From: Quillaja saponaria
Lineage: Eukaryota > Streptophyta > Magnoliopsida > Fabales > Quillajaceae
Direction of reading: 5' to 3'
NCBI GenBank assembly: GCA_029379385.1
Contig: CM055607.1
Span: 36,949,235 to 37,013,234 of the forward strand
DNA: 64,000 bases
Below are positions 51,008 through 62,762 of the stretch, in pieces. How positions within the stretch are numbered: the first letter of the stretch is position 1; the number at the start of each line of letters is the position of its first letter. A program made the translations under genes and the position numbers. The notes under the pieces were generated by a model. That model was not told the origin of the DNA. It did not search any database and saw only the letters and a list, made by a program, of their open reading frames with translations.

Positions 51008-54000
51008 TCAACCCTCAGTGTCAATGTTATCATCACCAGAAGGGATCTGTCTAGGCTCTGACAGGGAAAGCCGCCTGGGCTTTGCTGACCCTACTTCATC
51101 AAGTCCATCTGATGTCAAATTTAATGCAGCAGTTCCCGATGATGACCCTAACAAATGCCGGACTGGAGCATCAGTTGAAGATGATGTGGAGAGATTGTAC
51201 GTGAAGATTTCCATTGGATGGTCAAATTTGCAGCTTGGTCCAAATTTGCATATACCATAGCGAGAATAGAAGATGCACAAAGGCTCTCCCTGTAAAGAAG
51301 GAAACATGGCGTCTATCAATATTATCATCAATCAAGGGTGTACTACAGAACCTGCATACTTATCTGAGACAAGATATTTGAATTTATAGAAACATTTTGA
51401 TCACATGCCAGGGACCTCTCAAAAAGCATAAACATACACTTAACAGTATACACCAAACGCCATACACTTCATGCTGCATATTACTTTTGCAATTTGAAAC
51501 AAGAATGCCTTGAAGATATAATTTACCATAAAAGTATTTGTAATGAATATAAAGGAAGACCAACCCAGTAAGAACTATAATCAATAAAGTTTCAGGCATA
51601 ATAGTCTACATAGTGTAAGAAACTGAGAACCAACATGGAAGATATAACTCTGCAAAAGAACTCATCATACCTGACGTAAAGGAAGGCCAATGGGGCTCAA
51701 CACACAGTCAGGAGCAGGAACCAACCTCTCTCGAGGATGATGGAACCGACAGACTGCACCAAACTTGCAATCTCCAGTTTTCATGTAAAATTGGCATTCA
51801 GGCTGGCCAGGTCTCTCAGGAAATACATTCTCCCTCTGCAATGCATAAAACCCCATAGGGACTGAGCCAGAGCGAAATTGAGAAAATGCAGCTTGAGTTT
51901 CTGCATTTGCTGGTTCACCCTGACGTGAATTTCCATAAATCTGAGTATTTCCCATGGCCTGCAGATTCTCTGAAGATGAAACTGTTCCAAGCTGACCCTG
52001 GAAAAATAAACCCCATTTAAGCACAGACACATTTTAACACATCTGTCCTAACCTCAAAGTAAAAGCAGCTTATGCACCGATAGAACATGCACAAAGGATA
52101 TACTTAAAATAGCAGTAAATATAAATGGATTTTTCAAGATTGCTGCAACTTTAACATTACAGAAGGCTAATTCCTTTGTACCCATGTACTTCTTGATACG
52201 TCTCCGTTTAATTGGAAATCAAAATCCAGATTGAACTGTGATGCAACAAAGAACTCACTTCCAGTTGCACCTAAATATGTTAATTGATTAAAATGAATAG
52301 CCTTCTTACTGAGGCAGTTACAATCTACCAGGCTAGAAAGAAATCTTGCTTAATAATCACACGTCGTTTTTCTGTTTTTCTTTTCCATCATGGATGAGGT
52401 TACAATCATTTTTTACTTTGCTTTCACAAAGTGAACATGAATTTAAAGAGTGACGCGTGCCCTTTTCTAACAAAGGATACCAGCATGCTTACACTGTATG
52501 CACTCCACCCAGGAACTGAAACCACTCCCTGTGGTAGAACTAGAGGTGCATAACTTGAAGGACCTTGCCAACGTGGGCTGGGAATAAATGATGCTCTTGA
52601 CCAATTTGTAATCCCCCCTTGATATGACTGCTGACCAGGAGTAGTTGGAGAATGGACAGTCGGATAAACAGGAGAACCACCCAATGATACCATCATATTA
52701 GTTGGTTGAGGATGGTGAAATTTACAAGTGCTTCCGAACTTGCATTGCCCAGTTCTTAAATAATAAGAACATTCAGTCTCATTCTGCAGAAATAACAAAA
52801 GGATAAAGCGACAGGGTAAGACCATGAATATTAGAGAAAGGACTAGAAATGATTCATGTCCACACAGATATGTCAAAACCAATTGCAAGGCCACAACATG
52901 CTGGAAACTAGAGATAAGATCTACATACGAAGTTGTTTGAACAAAAAATTTTGCAGGTGTGGAACTGTGAGACAAGAGGCAGATACAAAAGTCCAACTAA
53001 GCATTGATCCAAGAATATGGTAGAAATGAATTAACTACTTTTCTTCAATTCATAGTATAATATTAATCAAAGGAAAATGGTATAATCCGAACCGGGCGAA
53101 GTGGATAGCCTAACATATTCAAGGCAACTCTTCCAGCAATCCCAGCCTTGTCTCTAGGATGATGAAACTTGCATGTGGCTCCAAACTTACAAGTTCCTGT
53201 TTTCAGGTAGTACTGGATAGTAATTAAAAGAAAAATATTAGTTTCTGAAGAGATTGAAGTTTAATATCAAATAAGTAATTCTACATTAAGGAAAAACAAA
53301 AAAAGAAACTAAAGAAGTAAATCACACCAAAAGGTTCAAAACAACCTTTTCTGTAACATTTATATCTAATTCATAGAAATGTAAAAGGGAAATTCATTTA
53401 ATGTGGAATAGATAGAACTTACTCAGCCTAAATGGTTTTCAATCAGATGAAACTACAGAGTATCCACAAGAACTAGTGAAGTACACACATAAGGCAAAAA
53501 ATAATGAATCTCACCAAACGATTAGAAAAAAGAAGTACATGCCTGACATTCTGGTTGTCCAATTCGTTCTGGGAACTCTCCTTTCATCCTTGCAGTTGCA
53601 ACAGCCTGATGAAATTTAACAAAAAAATATTAGGTAAATATATTCTCAGGGCATGATCAAATTAAAAATACTATACTTTCAGAATGGTAGGTTCAAAATT
53701 GTATAATATCAGTACATAAAATTTATTTATGCCATGAAGAGAGAATCCATGCAAATCTACATCAGAGTTTTACTATAACCTCAAAGACATTATCTTATCA
53801 TACACATTCAAAGAGTACAAGTGATAGACCCTCGGTCTCCTGTGTCTGTTGGTTTGTCTCTGATAGTTTACTAAAATAAATTAAATTTGGCCTATAACTG
53901 ATGATGTAGCACAATAGTTCAACCATCTAGCATTCCAACTTCAGAGAGTGGGGATAATAATGAGGCTTCAAAATGAATGTAGTAAGAATCTTGACAACAA

Positions 54001-56139
54001 TGTACAATAAAATCTCACTCATACATTATTAACTCTGTATGCATTAAAATTTAGCCAAACATGCTGCAGTTTATACCAGCTTCCTGTTTGGAGGATGATT
54101 AAATCGACATGTCATTCCAAATCTACAAAGGCCCGTTCTGATGTAATATGAACAATCTGGTTCTCCTGGACGCTCAGGATAAGGCCCTGATTCCATTGTT
54201 TCACTTGATCTCAATTTCATTTGCCACATTGCATCTGAAACAACATTAAACAATAATGTTCACTATTAAAAACAGTCATCAGTTAATCTTATCAAAAAAA
54301 GAAAAGGAATTTCAGACAATTCAATCCATCAAATCATGTTCAGAAATTGTATCTGTCATACTTATCTATCTTTCCCTTGAATCAAAAGTATACAGTCTTG
54401 AGTAGCAATAGCCCCCACCCCTTCCCCACCCTGCCTATAGTTGATTCCTACAGCCCCCCTCTACATTTTTCATTCCTTGCACCGTGGGTAGTTAGAAAAC
54501 ACATGCCAAAGAAAAGGAGAGGAGAACAAATTTCGGATTGATAGTACAGCTTGAAGCATAATCAGTAGAAGAAAAACAAGAAAGCAGACAAGTTGCAGTT
54601 CTTCTCTGTAATTCTTATAAAAACTACACTTTCCCTCCTCATATTCCTGACCTTAATTATACATTGCAAACATGAGACTTGAATAATACTAGATATATTC
54701 AAACAAAAAATAGATTATTTTTGTATCAAATTTCCATAATTGTCATTTATTCAATAAATTTTATTGCAGCGTGTTCCTAAGATAATTTCTTGCCTCATGT
54801 TAGAAGTAAGGCTCGTAATAGAGTTTCTCAAATACTTAATTTCACCAAGCAAAGTGAAAAAAATCACCAAATATGACATGCACAGAAGACAGAAAGTTAC
54901 ATAGCACAAAACCGACCATTACTAATCGACTACACTGTTAAAAACCTAGAGATTCACTGCAGAACAAACCCAAAACCGACATTCACACAAGAAGAAAATT
55001 TACATGGAACAAATAAGATCATATTACAAAAGAACTAAATAATTAAAAACATCGAAATTCACCATGCAAAGATGGCACACAAATGGAAATTTACATAGCA
55101 CGAATGCGATCATTAATTGACCAAATTCTTGAAAACCTTAAATTGGACTGCCGATCAAACCCCAAATGGCAAGCACACAAGATGGAAATTTACATAGCAC
55201 GAATACGATCATTAATCAACTAAACTGTTGAAAACCTTAAATTTCACCACCGATCAAACCCAAAATTGACATGCACACAAGATGGAAAATTAAACAGCCC
55301 AGATCCGATCCTTACTAAATCGACTAAATCGTTAAGGGCCTTAAGTGTCACTGCCGTTGAAACCCAAAACAACATGCCCTCAAGACGGAAAATTACATAG
55401 CGCAGATCTGATCATTAATAATGGACTAAATAGCTAAAAATTCTTAAATTTCAATGCGGATCAAACTCAAAAAGGCATGCACACAAGACAGAAAATTACA
55501 TAGCATGAATCCGGTCATTACTAATCAATTAAATTGTTCAAAACCTTGCAATTCACTGCTGATCAAACCCCCAAACAACTACCAATTTTATTTTTAAAAA
55601 AAACCTGAAATTAAATAGCGAACCTTGTGAACAATCATATAAACAACAAGAAACCAAAAAATTATAGAAACACGAAGAGAAGCATTGCAAAGACTAAACC
55701 ATGAGAACAACCTTATGCACTTGTGATTGCACATCAAAGTTGGCTTGCACTAATGAAGATTAATAAACAGAATTATATATAAAGTACACCAATTCAGAAG
55801 AGGAAAGGGTATATTGGACAATTCACAGCATGAACTCAAGGTTCTGCACTGCCAAATTGCATTTCCATATCCATAGGATCATACACACGAAACACGTCGC
55901 CTCATGAAAACTTAAGAACAAACAAATTACATTTGACGAAAATAAAACAGAAATCTAAAAAAAACAAAGTAAACAACAATATGCAAAACAATGATACGTA
56001 TGCCAATACATAATAATTATTATATATACGTATTGATAATTGAATGCCTAGAGGACAAACCTTGGTTCAAAGACGGTGACAGCGAGGGTTCCTCGGTGAC
56101 GGCAGCTCGGGACATCGGAATTCCAGCATCAAATTCCAT
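51008..56139 (-). CDS. ZFN3: CCCH zinc-finger protein, ZFN1/ZFN3 type (five fingers)
   Basis: Exons (high to low): 56061-56139, 54077-54234, 53543-53605, 53093-53212, 52493-52783, 51671-51997, 51008-51289 (1320 bp, 439 aa, in phase). The N-terminus [10 protein letters not shown] and DAMWQM match the ZFN family. Five C-x8-C-x5-C-x3-H fingers are complete: [80 protein letters not shown] and [20 protein letters not shown]. Each is preceded by a [18 protein letters not shown] linker. Known: the family binds nucleic acid, and ZFN1 was reported to have ribonuclease activity; roles in RNA control are likely. Exon 3 ends at a GC donor (53542-53541). The 1.8-kb first intron carries a ~100-bp tandem array. 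An ATG 20 bp upstream in another frame overlaps the start. ZFN3 is preferred over ZFN1 only from neighbourhood with PIN5. Confidence 0.93.
54878..55578. repeat. About seven tandem ~100-bp units in the first intron of the ZFN gene
   Basis: Unit starts at about 54878, 54981, 55073, 55171, 55271, 55374 and 55477 are 92-103 bp apart. Each unit runs ATGCACACAAGA-(C/T)GGAAAATTACATAGCACGAAT-(C)CGATCATTA-(ATCGACTAAAT)-GTT-AAAACCTTAAATTTCACTGC-CGATCAAACCCAAAA. Copies are diverged by substitutions and small indels, most in the second unit. Confidence 0.85.
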
Positions 56140-56159
56140 GGAGAAGGGTCCTTCTCCAT
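56067..56159 (-). promoter_or_regulatory. Upstream ORF overlapping the ZFN start codon
   Basis: On the probable ZFN mRNA an ATG at 56159 has A at -3 and G at +4. It opens a 30-codon frame that ends with TGA at 56067, past the main ATG (56139). The main ATG has T at -3, a weaker context, so the upstream frame would be expected to reduce initiation at it. Confidence 0.5.
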
Positions 56160-58444
56160 TCTACCACGCTGCCACTCTAGCTGAGACCGCAGGAATCCCC
56201 ATTCTCACCCCTGTCACTGTAGCTATTCCTCCACTCTCCTCCTCCAGCGATCAAATTGAAGAAGAAAAAGAAAGAAAGAGCGAATTTTAGAAAGTTTTCA
56301 CAGAGAGAGAAAGTTTTAGAGAGAGAGGCGTTCTCTTCTCCTCTCCACAGAAACGAGGAGAGGGAATAAAAACCAACCATCCAACCAGACATCCCAGTCA
56401 TCTGTTCGCATTTTTCACCCGCGTTTTAGAGAAAAAAACGGACGATGATTACTCACACTCGAGATATTTTGGTAAATGTCATCTACTCGCGCTGTGAGGC
56501 GGACACGCATTGGTATCGTTGTCTTTAATCTTCTAATTAATTAAAAATCTGCTTTTCTATTTCAGGTCAATGTTAATAAGATTATTAATTGGATAAGTGC
56601 TGCTTGTGTAGAGCAAGTAGGCCTGTAGTTCGTAAGTGAGAATGACGGTAAACTCAAACAAGGTACCAGAAACTCAGACCGCTTCGTATGATTTTACTAT
56701 TTCCAGGTAACTCTTTTATATGTTCCAGTAAGTTTTTCTTTTTCCTTCTTAAGAACTGTTTTGTAGTAGTACAATTTACTAAATTTAGTAGAGTTTCTAA
56801 TTAACTGTTGATGTTTCTCATTGCATGCCAAAATTCAAAAAGACTGAAAATTTTGCATTAAAGGAAATAGTTGTTTGGTGATAGATATATTAATTGTTAT
56901 CTTATGTGAAGAGTTAAAGTTTAAATAAAATAAAAAGATGGAATATATTATTTAAACGAACAAATTTATTTTAGCATCATTTTATTCTAATTTTTGTTTT
57001 TATTTTAAACTAAGTAGTAAATGAACGATAAAGCTTTAATTAGTATCAATACAAATTCATTTATTTGTTAAGTCTTTAAATTTTATTTTACTCTAAAAAA
57101 TTATTAAGGAACGTGAATTGTATTATGTTGTTGTATGGTTACAATTATAGTTTTCATGTGTTAATTATGAGAGCTGATTTTCTATTTTACTCTAAAAAAA
57201 TTATTAAGGAATGTGGTGTGTATTATGTTGTTATATGGTTACAATTATAGTAATCATGTTTAATTATGAGAGCTGATTTTCTTAGCATGGATTTGGAGTC
57301 TTTCTTAGACTGAAAAAATTGCAGTTAAAGGAAATACTTATTTGGTGTAGAATTTTTAGTGATAGACATATTAATAACAGTGTTATGTGAAGAGTTGAAG
57401 TTAATATAAAATAACTGAAAATGAATTATTATATTATCATCGTCTTATAGAAAACAAATTATTGTATTGACATCATTTTATTCTAATTTTTATTTTAAAT
57501 TAAGTAGTATCTAAATGAAAGATAGAGCATTATTAGTATCAATAAAAATTCATTTATTTGTTAAGTCTTGAAAATTTATTTATCCTAAAAATTATTAAGG
57601 GATGTGAAGTGTATATGGTGTTATCTGATTGCAATTGTAGTTATTATGTTTAATTATAAGAGCTCATTTTCTTAGCTTTGGTTTGGAGTATTTCTTATTA
57701 TTTGCTTTTTATAAATATTGTCTTCTTATTCATTAATTAACAAATTCAATACAAGTCCGATAAATCATCTGTCGATAATAAAATTCATTCAAATTTACAA
57801 TTGAATGTTGATTTATGAAAATCTATGCATGGATTAAAGTACTGTATATATTATATCAATAAAATTAAAGAGAAAAAAAATACAAGAAATGTGAAAATAG
57901 CATTGTTGACTTAGTGATGGAAAAGAAATATCATTGATTTATTATTATTGTTTTTATATATTTTAGTCTACCGTCATTTATTTTTCTTTGGAAGGAAATT
58001 GATTACCATTAATAAGAAAATTGTAATGGTACTTAATAGATGCATTGGCATAAAAAAAACATTTAGAAGAATATTCCTGCCTAAGTGCCTTTCTTAGGTA
58101 ATAGCCCAATAAAAAATAATAATAGTTGCTGTAGCAGAAATTGAAGTGGAGGAAGTTGTAGATTAGGGAAAGAGATTATTAACAAGAGGGTATAACCGGA
58201 AATAATTTGCAAATTTGTTTGATATATGCAGATCCCGTCCACTGTCTCGTTTGGGGATCTTCGCTCTTTGCAAGATCTCTGTTTCAGATCTCACACGCCC
58301 CACGGTCATACCACACGGTCCCGTACGACCACAGCAAGGGAAAAATGAACATGATGACCAGATCTACTTTATACTCTTAACAACTCCGACTCTCCTTTGT
58401 ATTATTCTCTTCCAAGAATTTTCGGTGTTACAGTAATTCCTATA
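56140..58444. other. Divergent promoter region of the ZFN and GDT1 genes
   Basis: The ZFN 5' UTR and promoter (GA-rich, to about 56400) lie at the left and the GDT1 leader (about 58240-58444) at the right. The centre is AT-rich and is filled by a diverged direct duplication (56830-57690). No RNA gene or coding signal is visible. Confidence 0.5.
56830..57690. repeat. Diverged direct duplication of a ~400-480-bp segment, with an inner 100-bp duplication
   Basis: The order GACTGAAAA...AAAGGAAATA...TTATGTGAAGAGTT...CATCATTTTATTCTAATTTT...TCATTTATTTGTTAAGTCTT...AAATTATTAAGG occurs first at about 56840-57110 and again at about 57310-57600. Within the first copy the block TTTTACTCTAAAAAA to GAGAGCTGATTTTC is present twice (from 57084 and from 57184), and a third time diverged at about 57575-57690. 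Confidence 0.75.
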
Positions 58445-61400
58445 ATGGGTTTGTGCTCAAACCCTCGGAGAACCACTTTCACTCTCTTCCTTTTGTTCTC
58501 CCTCTTCGTCTACCTATCTCCGGCCTTTGCTCAGGTATCTCTCTGGCTCTGAAACTCTTCCTCTCCCTCTCCTTCTCTATGTGTGCTGCATTCATTGTGA
58601 TGCTTCGGTTTTTTTAGGAAGCTGTGGTTGAGAATGGGAAGGAATACTCCGGTGGATCTATAGATCTTGGTCGTCGGAGCAAAGTAAGTATCTATTACCT
58701 TTTATTTGTTTGACTGCCAAGAAAATTGAATTGGAAGAATGGAAAGGCGAAGGAACTGAGGTTATTTCTATAATCTGTTAGTTTTGATTTATTTACATGG
58801 AAATGGAAACTCATCTAACCTCAATATGTTATGTGGGAATGAACTGTGTTTCTATTTTCTTTTGTTGGAGTTCTACACATTTAAGTTTCTGAAACTTTTT
58901 TAGTTTCTTTTATTCCTTTCTGTTGATTGCATGCTGTTAACCCAACTGAGTTGTATTAACTTACCAGAAATTCAAAACTCCCTCGAATTTCCTTTCGTCT
59001 CTTAGGTGGCGCAGTGTCGTTGTAGCCTAATGAAGTTTGATTTATTATGAAATGCAAGCTCTCATCTTTTTATCGTTGCATTTTCTGAGGAAAATTTGGA
59101 GGGTATAGGGAATAATATATGAACACTTTAAACTCTTAATGCTACTGAAATATTTCAGGATTTCATTCTTGTTGACATTTGAATTTGATATCTTGTTAGC
59201 TTGTATAGAAATAGTGTAGATATGTGTTTTGTTCTTATTATGATGGATACAAATTTCTCTGACAGATTAATTTGAGTAATCTGGACAATGGCGTAATTAG
59301 AGACAGCAGCGATGCAAATTATGGTGGTATCAATCTCAGTTCGGACCCCGAAGGTCTTGGAGTATTTGATGCATTTTTTGCCAGTTTATCAATGATTCTT
59401 GTCAGTGAGGTCTGAGCACTCTATCCTTGCCTTATTGATCACCAATTTCGCCATCTTCTGTGTGGAGTAATAAATGGATCTAATGTTTTGTTTTTAACTG
59501 TCAATCATGATTCTAGATTGGGGACGAGACTTTTATAATAGCAGCTCTAATGGCAATGCGCCACCCCAAGTCAATTGTGTTATCTGGTGCTCTCAGTGCA
59601 TTGGTAGTAATGACAGTAAGTGCTTATATTCCAGTTCCGGTACTCATACTTTGTCTGTTATGCACCTATTCAGAGGTCTGATTAGTGATACATCTGCGTT
59701 GCGTTGTAACCAACAGAAACTATAGAGTGTGCCGCTTAAGTACTCTTATTCTCCATATAATCAGGTTTGAAGTTGTTCTGTATGTCAATTAGGTACTCTC
59801 TACAGGACTAGGTAGGATTGTGCCAAATTTGATATCAAGGAAGCATACAAATAGTGCAGCTACAGGTGAATTTTCACATTTGGAATTGGCATCCAGAGAC
59901 TGCTTTTCTGTGTTCTTATATGAGATTTTGCATATTATAATTTGTAGAACTTCAGAATTTGGTGCCTATCCCTAGTTCATTTCTTTTCCATCGTTACAGA
60001 TGGGTCTGCACTTGCTGCAAAAGCATCTAGGATTACAATGTGCTTTGTCTTCTTAATCTGTGGATGTGTTTGAGCTCCTATTAAATGTGATAAAAGCATT
60101 CTGCTTGAAGGATTCAATTTAACATAATGTCATAGAAGTCTATGTTTATGTCTAAGCTGACTTCGTCACCACATGCAAACAAGTAAATCAACATATATTA
60201 TAGATCTCCAGAAGACTTTTTTGTGTTTTCCTCCCATAGATAATCTCATTCCATGAAGGAATCCTTGTGAGATACCTAATTGTCTCATGCACAGCATTTG
60301 TTTCCTTGCTAATGTTAATTATGAAAATCATTTGGGATTCAGTTTCAATTGATGCCAAACTGAATTTGCAAATAGATGTATTCTGTTTGTCATATTTTTA
60401 TGGGCTTTCTTCTGAATCTTGTAGGAAGAAAACAGTAATTTTCCTGAAATCCTTATAAACTAATCAAATATCAACATGCTGATTAAAGTTTGGTCGTGGG
60501 TACTATTTTTGTTTGTTGAAATTGTGTGTCGCTCTATGTCATGTATTACTCAGTTGCAGTGACTTGACTTCTTGGTCCTGCTTATTATGCCTTTGGGATG
60601 ATGATCTTACTGTCTCTATTGATTTTAATTTTTTTTTTTGTTTATGGGATTAAAAGTATCTTCTAGTTGGTATCTGAATAAGATTAGCATGAACTTAAGC
60701 CTATTTTTATTGTTATGTGCAGTTCTTTATGCATTTTTTGGGTTACGGTTGCTGTATATTGCTTGGAGATCAGATTCAAAAGCTTCGCAGAAAAAGGAAA
60801 TGGAAGAAGTATGTATATTAAATGGTTAGACTGTTATGTGTTTATGTCATCATATTTTGAAGTTTCTTCTGCCCTCTTTTTGTTTATTAACTACGAAGTG
60901 TGACATTATCGATAATGAAACTGGGGGAAGTTGCAATTATTTTACTACTGCTTGTAATTATTCTCCTCCCTTCTCTCTCCTGCTCGCCTTCTATTTCATT
61001 TTCAATTATTTTCTTTTGGCCGGGGGAGAGGGAGTGAGGGAAAGAAGTTTTATTATTGAATTTCTTCTCAACATGAAATCGTAAAGGGCTTATATTATTG
61101 ATCCATTGGTTAGTGATCTTATTCATACTATCTTCAAGAAAGCACAAAATCTACCCATATGTGTTTGTGTATTACATACCTGAAATCTCATGACAAATTT
61201 ATTAGTTTATGTGTAGTTGAGAATATCTACAGTAATCCCACATGCTATGCTTGATTTGATGCTGTAGTTTTTGTTGAAAAGTGATTTGAGTTTTATTTTT
61301 GGTATTAAATGGTTGCTCCCCAGATGCTTAAAGGGGTTACTTTGCCTGTAAGCTGTACAAATATAAAGGCTCCTTTATGCACCAAATTTTGGTGTTCTCT

Positions 61401-61992
61401 GAATTTACTTATCTGACATAATTAGGTAGAGGAGAAACTTGAATCAGGTCAAGGGAAGACAACTTTTCGGCGCTTCTTTTCAAGATTTTGTACACCAATA
61501 TTTCTAGAGGTACATGTACCGTTTAATTTTATTCATTTAGCTTTGATTAATGATAATTAGTTGAAGCTGAAGTCATTCAATCTTACTGTTTGCAGTCTTT
61601 TGTTTTGACATTTCTTGCTGAGTGGGGGGATCGTAGCCAGATTGCAACTATTGCGGTAAGAAACATCTTTTTTATCGTGGCTCAGTTCTTCTTTCATTGT
61701 TTTCACCATGTTTGAGGGCAACTTGTTTCTGTCTCCTCATATTTACATTTTTTGGTTTGTCTGAAGTTACAACTTTGATCGAGAGTATTTCATTATTCTG
61801 CAGTTAGCCACACACAAAAATGCAGTTGGGGTGGCTGTTGGAGCCACTATAGGGCACACTATCTGTACTTCACTGGCAGTGGTGGGAGGAAGCATGCTTG
61901 CATCCAAGATCTCGCAACGCAGTGTTGCTACAGTGGGGGGCTTGCTCTTCCTTGGCTTTTCCTTATCTTCGTATTTCTACCCTCCTCTATAA
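58445..61992 (+). CDS. PML3: GDT1-like membrane cation transporter (PML3/TMEM165 family)
   Basis: Exons: 58445-58534, 58618-58683, 59266-59409, 59517-59615, 59793-59865, 60723-60808, 61426-61509, 61596-61655, 61804-61992 (891 bp, 296 aa, in phase). A signal peptide (FLLFSLFVYLSPAFAQ) is followed by a polar stretch. Two homologous hydrophobic halves follow, each with the family motif: E-IGDETFIIAALMAMRHP in the first and E-WGDRSQIATIAL in the second. These acidic residues (ExGD) form the ion site. The linker QKKEMEEVEEKLESGQGKT is charged. The protein ends GLLFLGFSLSSYFYPPL. Known: the UPF0016 family carries Mn2+/Ca2+; Arabidopsis PML3 is in the Golgi, where Mn2+ supports glycosyltransferases. 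Length matches (~293 aa). The long fifth intron (857 bp) shows no gene. Confidence 0.94.
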
Positions 61993-62762
61993 GTGTGATA
62001 TGGCAGCTCGACTAATCTGTTCTTTTTGTACTCTCTATTCAACCCCCTTTTCCCGGTTTAGCAGAAATGGAAAAAGAATCCTTTACCCTTTAGTGCTCTC
62101 TTTTTTAAAATTGTCGTAGTATGTTCAGAGGATTGATACAAACAGAAACACAGAATTTGTGGGCTCATTCTTTCGTAAAATGTTTATATATTAGTAGTTC
62201 CTTCTACTTTCACATTGGCGCTCCGATTTTTATGATTGAAAGCAGACATATAAACTTATGAGTTATGGTTAGTTTAGCAAAAGTAAACCCGTCCAGCAAA
62301 TCAGAAAGAAATTATTTCTTCGAGTCTAATAGCTTCTGAATCGTTTTGAGAATTCTTGTCCATTTGCTGATTGATAGTGCACGCTACCTCACAAAATAAA
62401 CTGCGCAATTGCTAAAGTTCACAATCAATCTCTCTTTCATTTTTGCTGGCTAGTTCAAAAGTTGAAACTTGTCAAGGACCGAAAGAAATAAAAGGAAGAA
62501 AGGAAAATTCTAACTGAGCATTACATACTTGGCAAGGCTGGAACTGGAAGGCATGTAATTTTTGCCTTCAAGCTATGGGAAGCTCGTCTGCTTATGAGTT
62601 CAACTGTTCAGTAGCTAAAGCCAATTTCTCGGGATCGCATTCTCGGGAAGCACTTCCAAACGGGTAGAATCAAGAAAATCTTTGACTTTATTTAAACACC
62701 GGTACCCTACAAACTCAACCACGTATGATTGATGTTAGTTTTCTTTGTGAGGGTGGTGCGAT
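61993..62762. other. Spacer between the GDT1 and PPR genes
   Basis: The 3' UTR of the GDT1 gene probably ends near 62200. A C/T-mixed stretch precedes the PPR start. No gene or repeat is visible. Confidence 0.45.
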
